Notes: generated from the letters alone by a model not told the origin. 64,000 bases of DNA from Volvox africanus (GCA_030268105.1 BSDZ01000016.1:131501-195500), one strand, 5' to 3'. Shown: positions 51,301-61,610, numbered from the stretch's first letter. Made by a program: numbers and translations.

Positions 51301-51886
51301 GGATGTAAAGTTGTCAGGAGTAAGGGCAGGGCAGGGCAGGGCAGGGCAGGGCAGGGCAGGGCAGGGCAGGGCAGGGCAGGGCAGGGCAGGGCAGGGCAGG
51401 GCAGGGCAGGGCAGGGCAGGGCAGGGCAGGGCAGGGCAGGAAATATGCACAGCGAATCTTAGCTCTCCATGTAGTAACCCCCAGCTGCGGAAAACGCGCC
51501 GATGAGTCGTACACAGGTCTTCAGAAACTAAGCATGGAAGGATGGCCCTCTTGTTTCCGCCTGCCCGACCCAATGGCTCCCCACTCCTTCCCATCCTTCC
51601 TGCCTCTGTCCCCTCCCGTCAGCCCGTGCTCCGCTACAACGAGATCTGGTTCCTGCGTCGCCGTCGGCGCTCGGCCACGGAGGCCGACACAACTGCGGCT
51701 GACGACGTCGCCCTCGACGAGTCCTGTGACTTCCTGGGCGCCGCTGGCGGCGAACCGAACCAGACCGCGGAGGAGCAGCCGTCGAAACAAACACTGGAGC
51801 AGGAAATCTTCGATGCGGTGGCCGACGTGGTTTCGGAGGCGCGCCGTACTGGTGCTTTTGTGAATCCAGTGCCGATGCAGGCGTGA
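47148..51886 (+). CDS. SOUL haem-binding family protein
   Basis: Eight exons chain in phase: 47148-47453, 47839-47884, 48670-48743, 49449-49493, 50082-50201, 50496-50546, 50905-51057 and 51623-51886 (352 residues). SOUL/HBP proteins bind tetrapyrroles; in algae they occur in eyespots, plastids and secretory routes. The N-terminus LLSFVAVLLAVVSAQAVSA is a typical signal peptide, followed by an Ala-rich spacer. Family landmarks are CPTYKVLERYDGMELRRYDP, AAILGFHRLLKYNLGDNEDG, the core VEMTAPVLYG, FLDRFSVSFFVPFKYQ, VFVRSF-like IFVRSFDGYATGARI and the C-terminal PVLRYNEIWFLRR. An acidic Thr/Ala-rich tail of about 75 residues follows. Introns 2, 3 and 7 hold large simple repeats, and pieces of this gene are duplicated at 53.4-53.9 kb. 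Confidence 0.87.
48241..48524. repeat. (TG)n / (TATGTG)n tract of about 285 bases
   Basis: An alternating purine-pyrimidine run of TGTGTG and TATGTG units within intron 2 of the SOUL gene. It makes long false frames (CVCVCV, THTHTY). It is able in principle to adopt Z-DNA. Confidence 0.97.
48893..49172. repeat. AT-only tract of about 280 bases
   Basis: Almost only A and T, in TATATA/AATATA units, within intron 3 of the SOUL gene. It is largely self-complementary and makes a false frame rich in Tyr and Ile. Confidence 0.97.
51324..51440. repeat. (GGGCA)n array, about 23 copies
   Basis: A perfect 5-base tandem array in intron 7 of the SOUL gene. It has G-runs on the plus strand. A short relic of the same flank and array occurs at 53582-53607. 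Confidence 0.97.
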
Positions 51887-53438
51887 AAGGAGCTGCGCTT
51901 TCTTGCCCGGGTTGTTGAGTGTGAATAGGTATAGATTGGATTGATTGGTCGTAGGTTACTCCCTGGCAAGTAAGAAACCGGTTGCGTGCCGGAGACAGCG
52001 CGAGGGGTGGGAAGGGTGGAGGCGGCCGCTTTGTTGTGATGATGAAGCCAGCCTTGAGGGGGCTGTTGAGAGGGCCCGCACGACTCACACTGGACTTCCA
52101 TCAAAGATACGCAGGGTGAGTGGCTCGGCGATGTACTCCGATGGGAGGTTTAAGAAGATTGATTGATTGCGAGAGGATGACTGGTGCTGGGCGTTAGGCC
52201 GGATTGTATTTGGGCAGGATTTAGCGGCGGAATGGTGTGCTGCGAAGGGGGGGATCAATGTGCTGTTGGTTAACCTGGAAGGATTGATTGGAGGTGCCTC
52301 TGTTGCTTGATTGCTAACTATAATGATGGAGATGAGGTAGGTGGGGACTTGATACATCATAAGCCGACTTGAGTTGTATTGTTGCTTCTGCACAATTTAG
52401 GCACTTTGTTCTGGACGGTGGACGCACGTACACATATTATGTTGTTTGTTTCATACAGAGGAACGGCAACGACCTCTGTATGTCGTCTCTGCTCTGCTGG
52501 TATGATCAATGCTAAGGAGGGGCATGGTGCATGGCGTTGCGGCGAGAAAGGCTTGTTGAAATTGCAGGTAGGCAGGTTAGGCGTTAGGTAATAACGCATG
52601 CATACTTACCTTGATGCAGGCCTCTGATTGCTGGGTAGCTGGTAATCCTGCAACAACATAATGTATGTATCTACTTGTCAGGCTAGCTCTCAGTGCATGA
52701 CAACATTAACCGAGTATCACGATGTGAAGCACGGCCTGAAATGATAGGTACAGATCATTTGTCCCAACGCCATCTTTCCATGGTCGGGTTAACAGAGGCT
52801 GGCATGTTTTCCCCTGGTGTGCTTCTTCATCAGTTCAGATGTAATGGCAAGTGACAGTTCCGTTACCATGTGCTCCCCACAGCTAGCTAGGCTGGGTTTA
52901 CCCAGCGAGGAAGCGGATGGCTACTGGGGAATAGAAGTGCAGCAAAACTACTGTCCACAGGATGGTAGCCGATGTAATGATGAAGGCACTAGCAGAGGTA
53001 AAGGTTTATGTGGTGCCGAGAAGGTATGGGAGTATAGTGCTGTGGTCCTTGAACTTTGCCCATAGCATGCTATCGACTTGAGACTTGACTCTTGAGACAC
53101 GGAAGATTGGCCTGCACATACGAAGATTGCACGGAACTGTGTACGTACGGGACTAAAAAGCGGCATCCGCAGGGGGTCTGTGTCCCGAAGTGCACTCGTC
53201 CTGTAGGAGGGCAGTACGCAGTACGCTTTGCCTTAGGCGCGCAATGGTGAGGGTTCGCTATGAGGAGATGTCTCTGGCCTCTGATAAGGAAAGTCAGTCC
53301 CCAGACAACTCCTTATCAACTCCATATTAACCGCAAGCCTGGCACCTAACGGAACCTCGCCATTAAGCAAGGACCTTCCAATGTAACTTCTTGCCATAGA
53401 TCGGTCAAATGCAGCAGGGACTCACAAGTAGGAACCTG
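51887..53438. other. downstream flank of the SOUL gene, no gene seen
   Basis: No domain was recognised. TGTAA motifs occur near 52840 and 52974, both far from the stop codon. Confidence 0.3.
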
Positions 53439-53576
53439 CGATGGCGGCTCCGCCTGCCGGTGGAGAGCATGGAGAAGCATGCCACCAGGAGGTGTAATAA
53501 ACAGGACTAGGAAGGGAAACCCAGTCCTGCCGGAATATCTATCCACGTGCTTATCTTCCTAAAGTCGTTAGACGTT
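53439..53576 (-). pseudogene. inverted partial copy of SOUL exon 6 and its intron
   Basis: This stretch, read on the minus strand, matches 50381-50511: the end of intron 5 (AAGATAAGCACGTGGATAGA), its acceptor and the first codons of exon 6 (GGCAGGCGGAGCCGCCATCG). It differs at scattered bases. It is a non-functional fragment. Confidence 0.85.
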
Positions 53577-53711
53577 AGGAGGTCAGGAGTAAGAACAGGG
53601 CAGGGCATGTGCATTTATCTGCAGCTCTGATGTTTCAATAAATGAGCGTCAAGTCCGGTCGCAACTTGCCATATGTATGTATTTTTGAAGGCCCTTAACG
53701 AAATAAGCAAT

Positions 53712-53909
53712 AAATATGCACAGCGAATCTTAGCTCTCCATGTAGTACCCCCCAGCTGCGGAAAACGCGCCGATGAGTCGTACACAGGTCTTCAGAAACT
53801 AAGCATGGAAAGATGGCCCTCTTGTTTCCGCCTGCCCGACCCACTCCCCCTGTCCCCCACTCCTTCCCATCCTTCCTGCCTCTGTCCTGTCCCGCCAGCT
53901 CCGCTACAA
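53712..53909 (+). pseudogene. partial direct copy of SOUL intron 7 end and exon 8 start
   Basis: It matches 51441-51640, including AAATATGCACAGCGAATCTT, the polypyrimidine tract, the acceptor and CTCCGCTACAA from exon 8. After that the similarity is lost or scrambled. Just before it, 53582-53607 copies the flank and first units of the GGGCA array. Confidence 0.85.
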
Positions 53910-54283
53910 TCCGAACTGCACCCAGGTCAGCGCCCGGGCACAACTGCGGCTGATAACATAACTATGGATGGCGCCAATAGATATCCTTTGTCTTTATGTC
54001 TCATGTTCACAATCGGACCCATACTGGCATGCAGGATATCCTTACTATATTATCATAATAGTATATTAAGTTCACATGCAATGATCTGCAACGGTTTATT
54101 TATCACATGATGTCCTAGTCCCAGTGACAGTCCTAGTCCCAGTCCTAGTGACAGCTGGGCTTGCGTGAAGAGGACGAGACCCTAACAGGCCCAAGGAAGT
54201 TACTACCCCATAATGGACATCAAACGCATACACGAAGTTTAGATTATTCACTCGTTTGCTCGTCTTGCTGAAATGCTTCACTG

Positions 54284-55843
54284 TCACTCAATATCCAGCG
54301 CTTCAGCAACCGTAGCAGTAGTTGCAGTAGCAGCACCTCCCCGTGACAACGGCGACGACACTGCTGCGCCTGTGGCAGCGCCTGCGCTTGCGGCACCGCA
54401 CAGCATGCTGCCCAGGATGCACTCGCACTTTCCGCACATGCCGTACATCTCTCCGTGCACACGCGTCGTCAACTCAGGGTTGCTCCCGCGCCTACCCTGC
54501 GCAGTGGCAGTATTCGGTGGGCTACCGTACCAGAACTCCACCATTCCTAGCGGCATAAGCCCCCTCTGTACACAGGCCAACAGCAGCTTGGGTGCGCAGC
54601 AGTCCCCGGTGCCTGCAGGAAACGCCAGTACCCCATTCCGTTTGCTGTCTCTAGCCAGTTCAGTGCCTTTCATACGGCTTCCCAGCGGGCTGTCGACCTC
54701 ACTCGCGTCTTGTTCATCCTTTGGCTCCTGTTGACCTCGCTGCTGTCGATGCACCGCCTCAGCATACACGTCCAGCAGTCTCAGATTCCAGCCGGCGAAG
54801 TTACAGAGCCGATAGCTGTCCTGAATGCGTTCAAGCAGCTCATGTGACAGTGCCTTGCGCCGCGCGCGCAACAGTTCCAGCTGCCGCTTCAGGAAGGCCT
54901 CCCCGGCGGACAGCTCGGACCCTCGCCTGGGTGCCTGTTGCTCCCGCTGCTGCCCTCGTACATGGTGGTGGTATTGCAGGGCGAGATTTAAGGAGGCCAA
55001 TCGGGCAGAGTATGCCTCCTGCATCAGGTTTCAAGGTCATCGTGTTTGTGGGACGAGGGGCAAGTGCAGACGTGTGTAGGTGCAGCAGCTCGGTAATCCA
55101 TCGGACTTTCTTTGGTGCCAGCCAACGCGGGACTTGGATAGTATACCGAGTGCGCCGTGGAGGAACAAAGTTTTTAGTGTAAAAAAAGATACAACAGTGG
55201 AGTTACACGCATTCTTCTACCATAGAACGAGTTGTGGGGCATTGGGGTGGTAACACAAAACGCATAAATTATCCTCCCGGGACGACTATGATACTAAGAG
55301 GACATCAATATTTCGCCTTGGCAAGGTCAGATTTGCTAGGACTGACCGTCAGCGTACGGTAGTTATGATAGAGAGTTGTAGTATTGACAATCGTCGCGAC
55401 GGGACCAACCCAACCGGGAACATGCCAGTAATTTGACATTTGGCCGCTGAATGCCTTCAGGACAATTGGCTCATTATGGACCATACCAGCACCGTCGACA
55501 TTGTCGCCGTGGCCGTCGGGTTTAATACAAACCATGACACCGAACATCCTGCCCGGGCCTTTCGTCCAAACGTAATCGATGTGGAGAAGTGGATCTGGCG
55601 TTAAACTGTCAAAGTCTATGCGCCCCTCGGTATCGAGCCTTTCGATCAGTTTCCTTGCTGCAACTAATGCCGCTGGGGTCGCACGAAGGAAGTGTTTTTC
55701 ACCACATGTACAATATCCTCCATACTCAAGTTTTTCAGCAAGAAAGCGTGAAGAGCACCGTTGGCGCAAACTGCGCTGCCGCCGCCTATCGCCATGTCCT
55801 GAACGAGTATTGACGGACTGCCTAATGATATAGGCATGAAAAG
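54284..55843 (-). CDS. RluA-type pseudouridine synthase N-terminal-region protein, no catalytic domain seen
   Basis: Two exons join in phase: 55843-55347 and 55018-54284. The pieces match, in order, the long accessory region found before the catalytic domain in some bacterial RluA-family pseudouridine synthases: GGYCTCGEKHF, GRMFGVMV, VLKAFSGQ...HVPGWVGPV, LRARRKALSHELLERIQDSY, AFPAGTGDCCAPKLLL, MPLGMVEFWYGSPP and HGEMYGMCGKCECILGSML. That role is known only by homology from memory. The protein ends soon after, with an Ala/Thr-rich tail and a stop at 54284, and no synthase domain was found downstream. It could be a stand-alone algal version or a broken gene. The first exon shown begins with two bases of a split codon, so upstream exons are missing. 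The DIRS region starts only 270 bases upstream. Confidence 0.65.
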
Positions 55844-56116
55844 CTGAAAATAAAGGCAAAGACGACGGGAGTGGACCCGCTTCAAGCTTACTACACCCCA
55901 GAGGTTGCGTCCTTGGACCCAGCCCTCCATGTATCGTCGGTAAAGACATACGAGCGATTTCCATCGCTGCAATGTGGAAGAAGATTTGTGAGGTGCATAA
56001 GATGATGTGCCGTGATCCCGTAAATTCCCTAGTATGCAGATAATGCAGCACAGCGCGGACGTAATACCAAGAATCGGATAAACCTTGGTTGTATGTCAGC
56101 ACTTGGACGTAGAAGT

Positions 56117-56235
56117 GGGGCCTTACGGCCGTTTAGTGGTAGGACTCGAGGCTGGCGATCCGTGTCCTCAGGATCGCTATAAGTAGCGCTTGCTGGCATA
56201 TTTGCTCATCTTGTTTTTGTTGCTCAGCTCGCGCC
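56117..56235 (+). repeat. DIRS-associated direct repeat, left copy
   Basis: It matches 61661-61779 in the same orientation with few mismatches, from CCTTACGGCCGTT to CAGCTCGCGCC. On the minus strand this copy codes for the last 33 or so residues of the inverted gag frame. Confidence 0.85.
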
Positions 56236-56597
56236 ACGCTGAGCAGTGTGAGCATAATGCTCAACTCGTACACGAGGGACCTGGCACGATCCGGGTGACC
56301 TCTCTGAGCATGCTCTAACTCCTGCCACTCGGGAATACCACGGTAGTTGTGCAGCACCAAATTATTGACAGACATGGTTCCCGGCAAATTATGCAGGATG
56401 TAGTCTGGAAACGGGAAGTGAGCACCGTAAGGCGACCGTTGCACTTGCGGCGACGCATAATCCTCCAACAACGCGCGCAAATCATAATCGGGACCCGATG
56501 TCGCACCTTGGCTATTAAGCCGCGCACTGACACTGGCCAAGTCTTGCTGCATTTTATGGAGCATGGATTTTATAAAACTAATTAAAATAGCTGTCAA
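56133..56597 (-). CDS. gag-like ORF of a second, inverted DIRS copy
   Basis: An intact 154-codon frame. Its middle part (TMSVNNLVLHNYRGIPEWQE, ELEHAQRGHPDRARSLVYE) is almost the same as the gag of the plus-strand element, in inverted orientation (56236-56400 against 58052-58219). The N-terminal 70 residues, which precede this in the usual DIRS gag, are present only here. The C-terminal part (ARAEQQKQDEQ...) is coded by the terminal direct repeat rather than by gag sequence, so the frame is a truncated gag fused to repeat sequence. Confidence 0.65.
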   Translation of the reverse strand: MTAILISFIKSMLHKMQQDLASVSARLNSQGATSGPDYDLRALLEDYASPQVQRSPYGAHFPFPDYILHNLPGTMSVNNLVLHNYRGIPEWQELEHAQRGHPDRARSLVYELSIMLTLLSVARAEQQKQDEQICQQALLIAILRTRIASLESYH

Positions 56598-57710
56598 CCG
56601 AAAATTTAAAAAATCAATTTTTTATTTAATTAACCAGAAATTTCCTAAGTTTAGCAAATACAAAACGTCATAAAATTACTGCTGGACAGAAACTTAAATG
56701 ATGCATTCTTAAACAAGAAAGCCTGTTATTTTTGTTTTCATAAAAATTTCATAATGATTTTATGATATTTACCTAATTAAAACAGGAAATCATGGTTTTT
56801 CAAATGTGTATTGCCGCATTTAAAGTTACTAGCTTTCCAGCTATGTCTCTTTTCTTTAAACAAGCAAAATAATGTTCCAGAAGAGATTGTACACGGTTAG
56901 ACATTGGTACAACCCTGAATAGCTCAAAATATTGAATTAAAACCTAGTTGTGGATTAAGCCAGATAGAAATAAGTAATATGCTCGAAAATGCGCATAATA
57001 GATCGAATGGGAAAGGATCATTTATAACTGACCCCAACTGTGTTTCCGCTACTTCTATTGTTGCGGTTTCTTCTTCGGCTTGAATATTTTTAATGTATAC
57101 GGCTTCAAACTCCTCGGATCAAGTTCTACACCGCTTATATTAGTACTTATTGCATCCAACGATTTTTTAAGTGCAATTAAAATCGCCGCCGGCGAACATG
57201 TAATACATACTCAGCTCAGGGAAAATTCCATGAATGTGAGTTAGAAGACAAATTAATAGATCATATTAGAAAGTTCTTGCTGGAAAGTTTGACGTTTGCG
57301 ACAGGAAGTCGCTGATCAAGCTAAAGCTCATTTTAGTATAATATTTGAAGTAGAGTCAGTCTCATGAGCTCCATGGTCTAAAGCCCTTAATTGTTCTAGG
57401 TTCTCAGTTTTTTCATTTTCACTTTGTTCTAGTGAAACAAAATTTTCAAGGATAGAAGCTTTAAAACCATAAATTTCCTTTGTGAGATTCATGGCATTTG
57501 TAAATCAGGATACGATAACTGGCTTGATCTTCTGGTAGGTAAAAGACAGAAGAAACAAAATGAATTACGACAAGGAGTGGGCCAGATTATCACTTGGTCG
57601 GTTCGTGATGAGACTTTGCATACTAACTCTATAATTACTTTGTTTAGCGGGTACTTATTTACCTATATTAATGTCGGTGCTAAAAGGACTTGTATATAGC
57701 TCGTTTATAT
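56598..57710. other. AT-rich island of unknown origin
   Basis: About 1.1 kb with clearly higher AT content than all neighbouring DNA, except for simple repeats. It is not a simple repeat. On the minus strand, 57328-57492 is a short ORF (MNLTKEIYGFKASILENFVS, then LEQSENEKTENLEQLRALDH). The same frame is free of TAA and TAG from 57564 to 57256 and broken only by three TGA codons. A second minus frame, 57133-56900, reads EEFEAVYIKNIQAEEETATI and NDPFPFDLLCAFSSILLISI and is broken only by TGA. No family was recognised. Inserted organelle DNA, foreign DNA or an old element are all possible. Confidence 0.6.
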
Positions 57711-57965
57711 CTATGTTATTTGAGACAGCATGGCGATGAGGTCCGGTCCAGCAGGCGCGCCTTGAGTCGTCATAGGTCTTGATGCCAGGCCCGGATGCAC
57801 AGCAGCTCCACGTTGAGGCGTATTACCGCCGCTCATCAGCCCAGGGCGCTGCAAGAAGTACTGCCCAGGGGTCATAGTGGCGACCCCAATGAACAAAACT
57901 CCCGCCAACATGACGACGAGGAACCTGGGCATCATGGTTGCCACTGACGATGGAGATGACAACAA
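57711..57965 (-). CDS. small possibly secreted protein or exon
   Basis: An 84-codon frame whose N-terminal part PRFLVVMLAGVLFIGVATM is a good signal peptide or membrane anchor. It is followed by a Gly/Pro-rich stretch (PGLMSGGNTPQRGAAVHPGL) and ends AMLSQIT. It starts about 110 bases from the plus-strand gag start, in the opposite direction, and ends where the AT-rich island begins. No homologue is recognised. It may be chance, part of the element, or a caught host exon. Confidence 0.3.
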   Translation of the reverse strand: MLSSPSSVATMMPRFLVVMLAGVLFIGVATMTPGQYFLQRPGLMSGGNTPQRGAAVHPGLASRPMTTQGAPAGPDLIAMLSQIT

Positions 57966-58051
57966 AACTAATAGTGCTCCACAAAGCGGGCACAGAACTC
58001 GAAGAGTCTAGCTGAAGATCCAAAGGCACAGCGAATTACTCTCAGAAAGCG

Positions 58052-58721
58052 CATCCTGCATAATTTGCCGGCAACCATGTCTGTCAATAATTTGGTGCTG
58101 CAAAACTACCGTGGTATTCCCGAGTGGCAGGAGTTAGAGCATGCTAAGAGAGGTCACCCGGATCGTGCCGGGTCTCTCGTGTACGAGATGAGCATTCTGC
58201 TCACACTGCTCAGTGTGGTCGAGTTAGTGCGTTCGGGGTTGTCCATAGTCCGGCGTTTCTTAGGCTACTGCAACCTTAGGCAGGATTGGTTGGTTGCGTT
58301 GTCCTGCACTTGTGACACCCTGTTATATGATGTTGCCTGGATGTATAACCTTATTACGGCCCGTATCAATTGCCTGGTGGAATTCAGCTGTAGGGGCCGT
58401 GATGGTCTCATCGTGCTCCATCAGCGCTACTTCACCCCGTCAGAATGGCCATTGCTTGATGACGTCACTCGTGAGTTTGATGTGGAGTATGCGAAGGCTA
58501 GGGTGAAAGTGACCCTTGAGTCTTTGGCCAAGCAGGAGGTACATCGGAATGGCAATGGTGGGCACGGTGGCCGTGGCCGCCGGGGTCGTGGAGGTATCTT
58601 CAGTGGTCGTGGTGCGCGCCGTCACGGCTGCTGGTGCCTCAGCCCAGACGGGTTCAGGGCAGGGCAATTAAAGCATGGCTTCGCATTCCGCTGCACCCCT
58701 GCATGCGCGTGTCACCGCTAG
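58052..58721 (+). CDS. DIRS gag-like protein (5' truncated)
   Basis: The frame can be read from ILHNLPATMSVNNLVLQNYR at 58052, with an ATG at 58077, through RSGLSIVRRFLGYCNLRQDW, the YFTPSEWPLLDDVTREFDVE block and a Gly/Arg-rich tail (GGHGGRGRRGRGGIFSGRG) that may bind RNA. It ends at 58721. The N-terminal part seen in the inverted copy is absent here, so the frame is truncated at its 5' side where the upstream sequence changes. It acts, by family, as the particle protein of the retroelement. Confidence 0.65.
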
Positions 58722-58751
58722 GCGTGGAAGGCTATTGGTGCTGATGCACGC

Positions 58752-60514
58752 TTGGCGTTTTTTCTCAGGTGGAGGCCTCTCAGTCAGTTGAGCATGTGGT
58801 TCTGTGTGCCCAAACTGGGCAGTGGGTTGTGGCGTTCGGTTGTCAATCTAAAGTGCATGAATATCACACAGAAGGCGTGCAAGTGTGGTTACAAGTCCCT
58901 CCGTACGCTCCGGTGGGGATTCAGGGCTGATGGATGGTCAAGGTGGATCTGGCCAGTGCCTTCTATCATATTCCTATTTATGCGGTCGATCATTGTTTCT
59001 TTGTTTTCCGCTTCTGCGGTGTGTTGGACCAGGTGAATGTGCTCCCAATGGGCTGGCTCAATCCCCTGGCTGCGGTTGGCGGTGGGCATCGTCGCCTGGC
59101 ACCCCCCTTTCCCCCGCATCGGTTTTATCCCCCTGTGTGGTGTGGTCGGCCCGTTCGGTTGGGCGCGCATGTCTTGCCGTACCTAGATGATTTCTTATTC
59201 GTGTTCACTTCGGAGGAGCAGGCCCGTGTCGGGGCCCAGTGGGTCACGGAGAGCATCGAGATTTTGGGCCTGTCGTGTGATTCCACGAAGTGTCAGTGGA
59301 TGCTGTCGCAGTCCGTTTACCATTTAGGCATCACTGTTAATATGGCGGATGATTTGTTTGAGGTACCCGGTGAGAAGGTAGCCAAGTTGTGGCGGTTGGC
59401 GGTCGGGATGCATGTTACAGCCAAGAAGAGTCACCACCTGGTTCAGAAGCGAGAGCTGGCTAAGTTGTGTGGTTTTGCTCAGAGTGTGAAGCTTGATCTC
59501 ATCCCCGCCCCCCTTTTCCTGTGCAATTCCTATGATGCTCTCGCGCAGCCGGTGGGCTGGTCTGGCAAGGTGCGGCTGTCCCAGGGTTCCATGCGGGATC
59601 TCAATTGGCGGGTGAAGGTGCCTGCCCGGCACTGTTCGGCGGCCATTCACTTGGGTACCACGGTGGTCGAGCTGTCTATGGATGCGTCCCGTCACCCTTG
59701 GGGCGCTGTGTTGCATGGTCGCACAGCGTGTGGTTACTGGTCATGTGCAGAGGTGCCTGCGCACATCAATTGAAAGGAGCTGTGTGTGGTGCGCTACGCG
59801 TTAGAGTCTTTTTTGTCTTACGTGCAGCAGCGCGTCGTTTTGATTCGGGAGGATAACATGTGTACGCAGGCCGTTATAGGCCGCCTTTCTTCACGGTCGC
59901 CCGCTATGCACGCCGAGCTGCAGTGCTTGTGGGAGTTTCTTCAGGAGCATAGAATCATTTTGCAAGTAGAGCGTGTTGAGAGTGCCGCTACAGAGGCGGA
60001 TGCGGCCTCCCGTTGGGTCGATCGGGATGCTTACCGGCTTCACCCACGGTATTTTCGTTTGCTAGAGCGCCTGTTCGGGCCGTTTGATGTCGACCTGTTT
60101 GCCACGCACCTCAACATGCATGTGCCGCGCTTCTTTTCGCGTTTTCACTGCCCTGGTTTGGCTGAGGTCAATGCCTTGCTCCAGACCTGGGGTGGGTCCA
60201 ATGCTTGCGGCTGCCCGCCCCTGGATGCGGACTTCTTGTTGGCCGTGGTGCAGAAGGTCCGGGAGGAGCAGGCGTGTGTCACGTTGGTGGTGCCCTATTG
60301 GTCGGCACAACTGTGGTGGCAGCTGCTGATGGAGCTGCCGGTGGATCTGGTGTTCCTGCCTTCCAATACGGAGCTGTTCACTCTGGGTGAGGGCGGGCCG
60401 AGCCGCTACCTGCCCCCCTCAGTAGCCGGTGGTGGCGGTACAAGTGCAGTGGTAGACTGGGCGCTCATGCACGGCGTGCGGGGGGCAGCTGCCCCAGTGC
60501 CCCGCTATTCGTAG
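58752..60514 (+). pseudogene. DIRS reverse transcriptase/RNase H, broken
   Basis: Reverse-transcriptase motifs are in order: CVPKLGSGLWRSVVNLKCMN, then VKVDLASAFYHIPI, NVLPMGW and the catalytic YLDDF at 59180-59194. RNase H follows (ELSMDASRHPWGAVLHGRTA, PAHIN, IREDNMCTQAV, ATEADAASRW). Then comes the conserved DIRS post-RNase H block FDVDLFATHLNMHVPRFFSR. The first motif is in a different frame from the rest, with the switch near 58930 (GFRADGW then MVKVDL). A TGA at 59771-59773 splits RNase H just before KELCVV. The element copy cannot make a full enzyme. Confidence 0.85.
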
Positions 60515-60516
60515 AC

Positions 60517-61610
60517 TTGCGTGCGGCGGCTGCCCCTCCGGTGGTCACCGGTTTGCTGGTAGAACATCTGCAAGCTGCAGCTCCTGGTCGGGATCCCTCC
60601 TCGCGCCTGGAGCAAATCGCCACAGTCATTATGGCGTGCGTCGGTTCCAAGACTTGGCAGTCTTACGCCTCCCATTTTGCAGCGTTCGTGCGTTTTTGTA
60701 CCGGTGAGAGTGTAGAGTTCTTTCCCGCCTCCCGTTACACTGGATTGTTGTGGGTGCAGTTCCTTGCCGTCCTGGGGACTGTCCAGGCGTGCACCGCACA
60801 ACCTTATTTTAGTGCAGTCAATACGGTGCATGATTTGTTGGGCTTTCCTAAGCCGTGTGATGGGGACAACGTGCTTTTGTCGGTGTTTCTCAAGGGGTTG
60901 GGAACGGCTGCAGGTCTTGCTGGCCCGTCCTCCACCCTGGTTCTCGCCTTCAGTGCCACGGATGTGTGGGCCTTATACGAGTGGCTCCCGTCGGTGCCAG
61001 TCACGTCCGATTTGTTTGTCCCTCTCCTGTTCGTCGTGCTGGGTTTCTGTCTGTTTCTCCGCCCGGACTCCCTGCTGTCCGTCGTTTGGGCGCGTGTGTC
61101 AGTCGTGGACAGAGAATCGACCTTCCAGTTCGAGCCCCTGCACTGGAAAGGCTGCATAGTCGCGCCCGAGTTGGCCCCGGTGTTGCAGTTCCCGTTGGGC
61201 AATCTTCCGCACCTACGGGTGGCCCTTTTGCAGTGGTTCGCGCAGGATGCGTCGCACCTCTGGCCGGTGCGCCAGACGACGCAAGGGGCTGAACGTTGGT
61301 TCGATCGTGTTTTGTCACAGTGTGGTTTGGAGCGGCTGCGGTCCATGCACATCCTGTACAGCCTGCGTCGCGGCAGTGCTTCAGCTGCCCGCGGGGGGGG
61401 GGGTGCCCCTAGATATTATTGAGGCCTTTGGCGGCTGGGCCACTGGGTCCTTGGCATTGCGGGAGCACGACCTCGACTTGGGGGTTCGTGGCTGCCTGTA
61501 TGCGTTGGCGTATTTTTGGCCCTCTCGTGGCCCGGCGCGTCGTGCCAGGGGCTGGTCAATACTTCCACCGCTGGGAGGGGGTTTCTCTTCTTTTGGCAAC
61601 AGTCTCTTAG
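60517..61610 (+). pseudogene. DIRS tyrosine recombinase, frameshifted
   Basis: An N-terminal core-binding part (SKTWQSYASHFAAFVRFC) and the recombinase core (LFVVLGFCLFLRPDSLLSV with the first catalytic Arg) lead to the H-x-x-R box in HILYSLRRGSASAA. A run of eleven G at 61393-61403 then shifts the frame; the next frame continues with GVPLDIIEAFGGWATGSLAL and ends near 61615. The nucleophile tyrosine region therefore lies out of frame. This enzyme, not a DDE integrase, inserts DIRS elements. Confidence 0.82.

Noticed and set aside
51292..51594. Minus frame of repeated CPALP and plus frame of repeated GQGRA
   Set aside because: They come from the GGGCA array in SOUL intron 7, not from a repeat protein.
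60517..61422. Phage-type integrase suggesting an integrated virus or prophage
   Set aside because: It is the tyrosine recombinase of a DIRS element, in the expected place after reverse transcriptase and RNase H. No viral structural genes are present.
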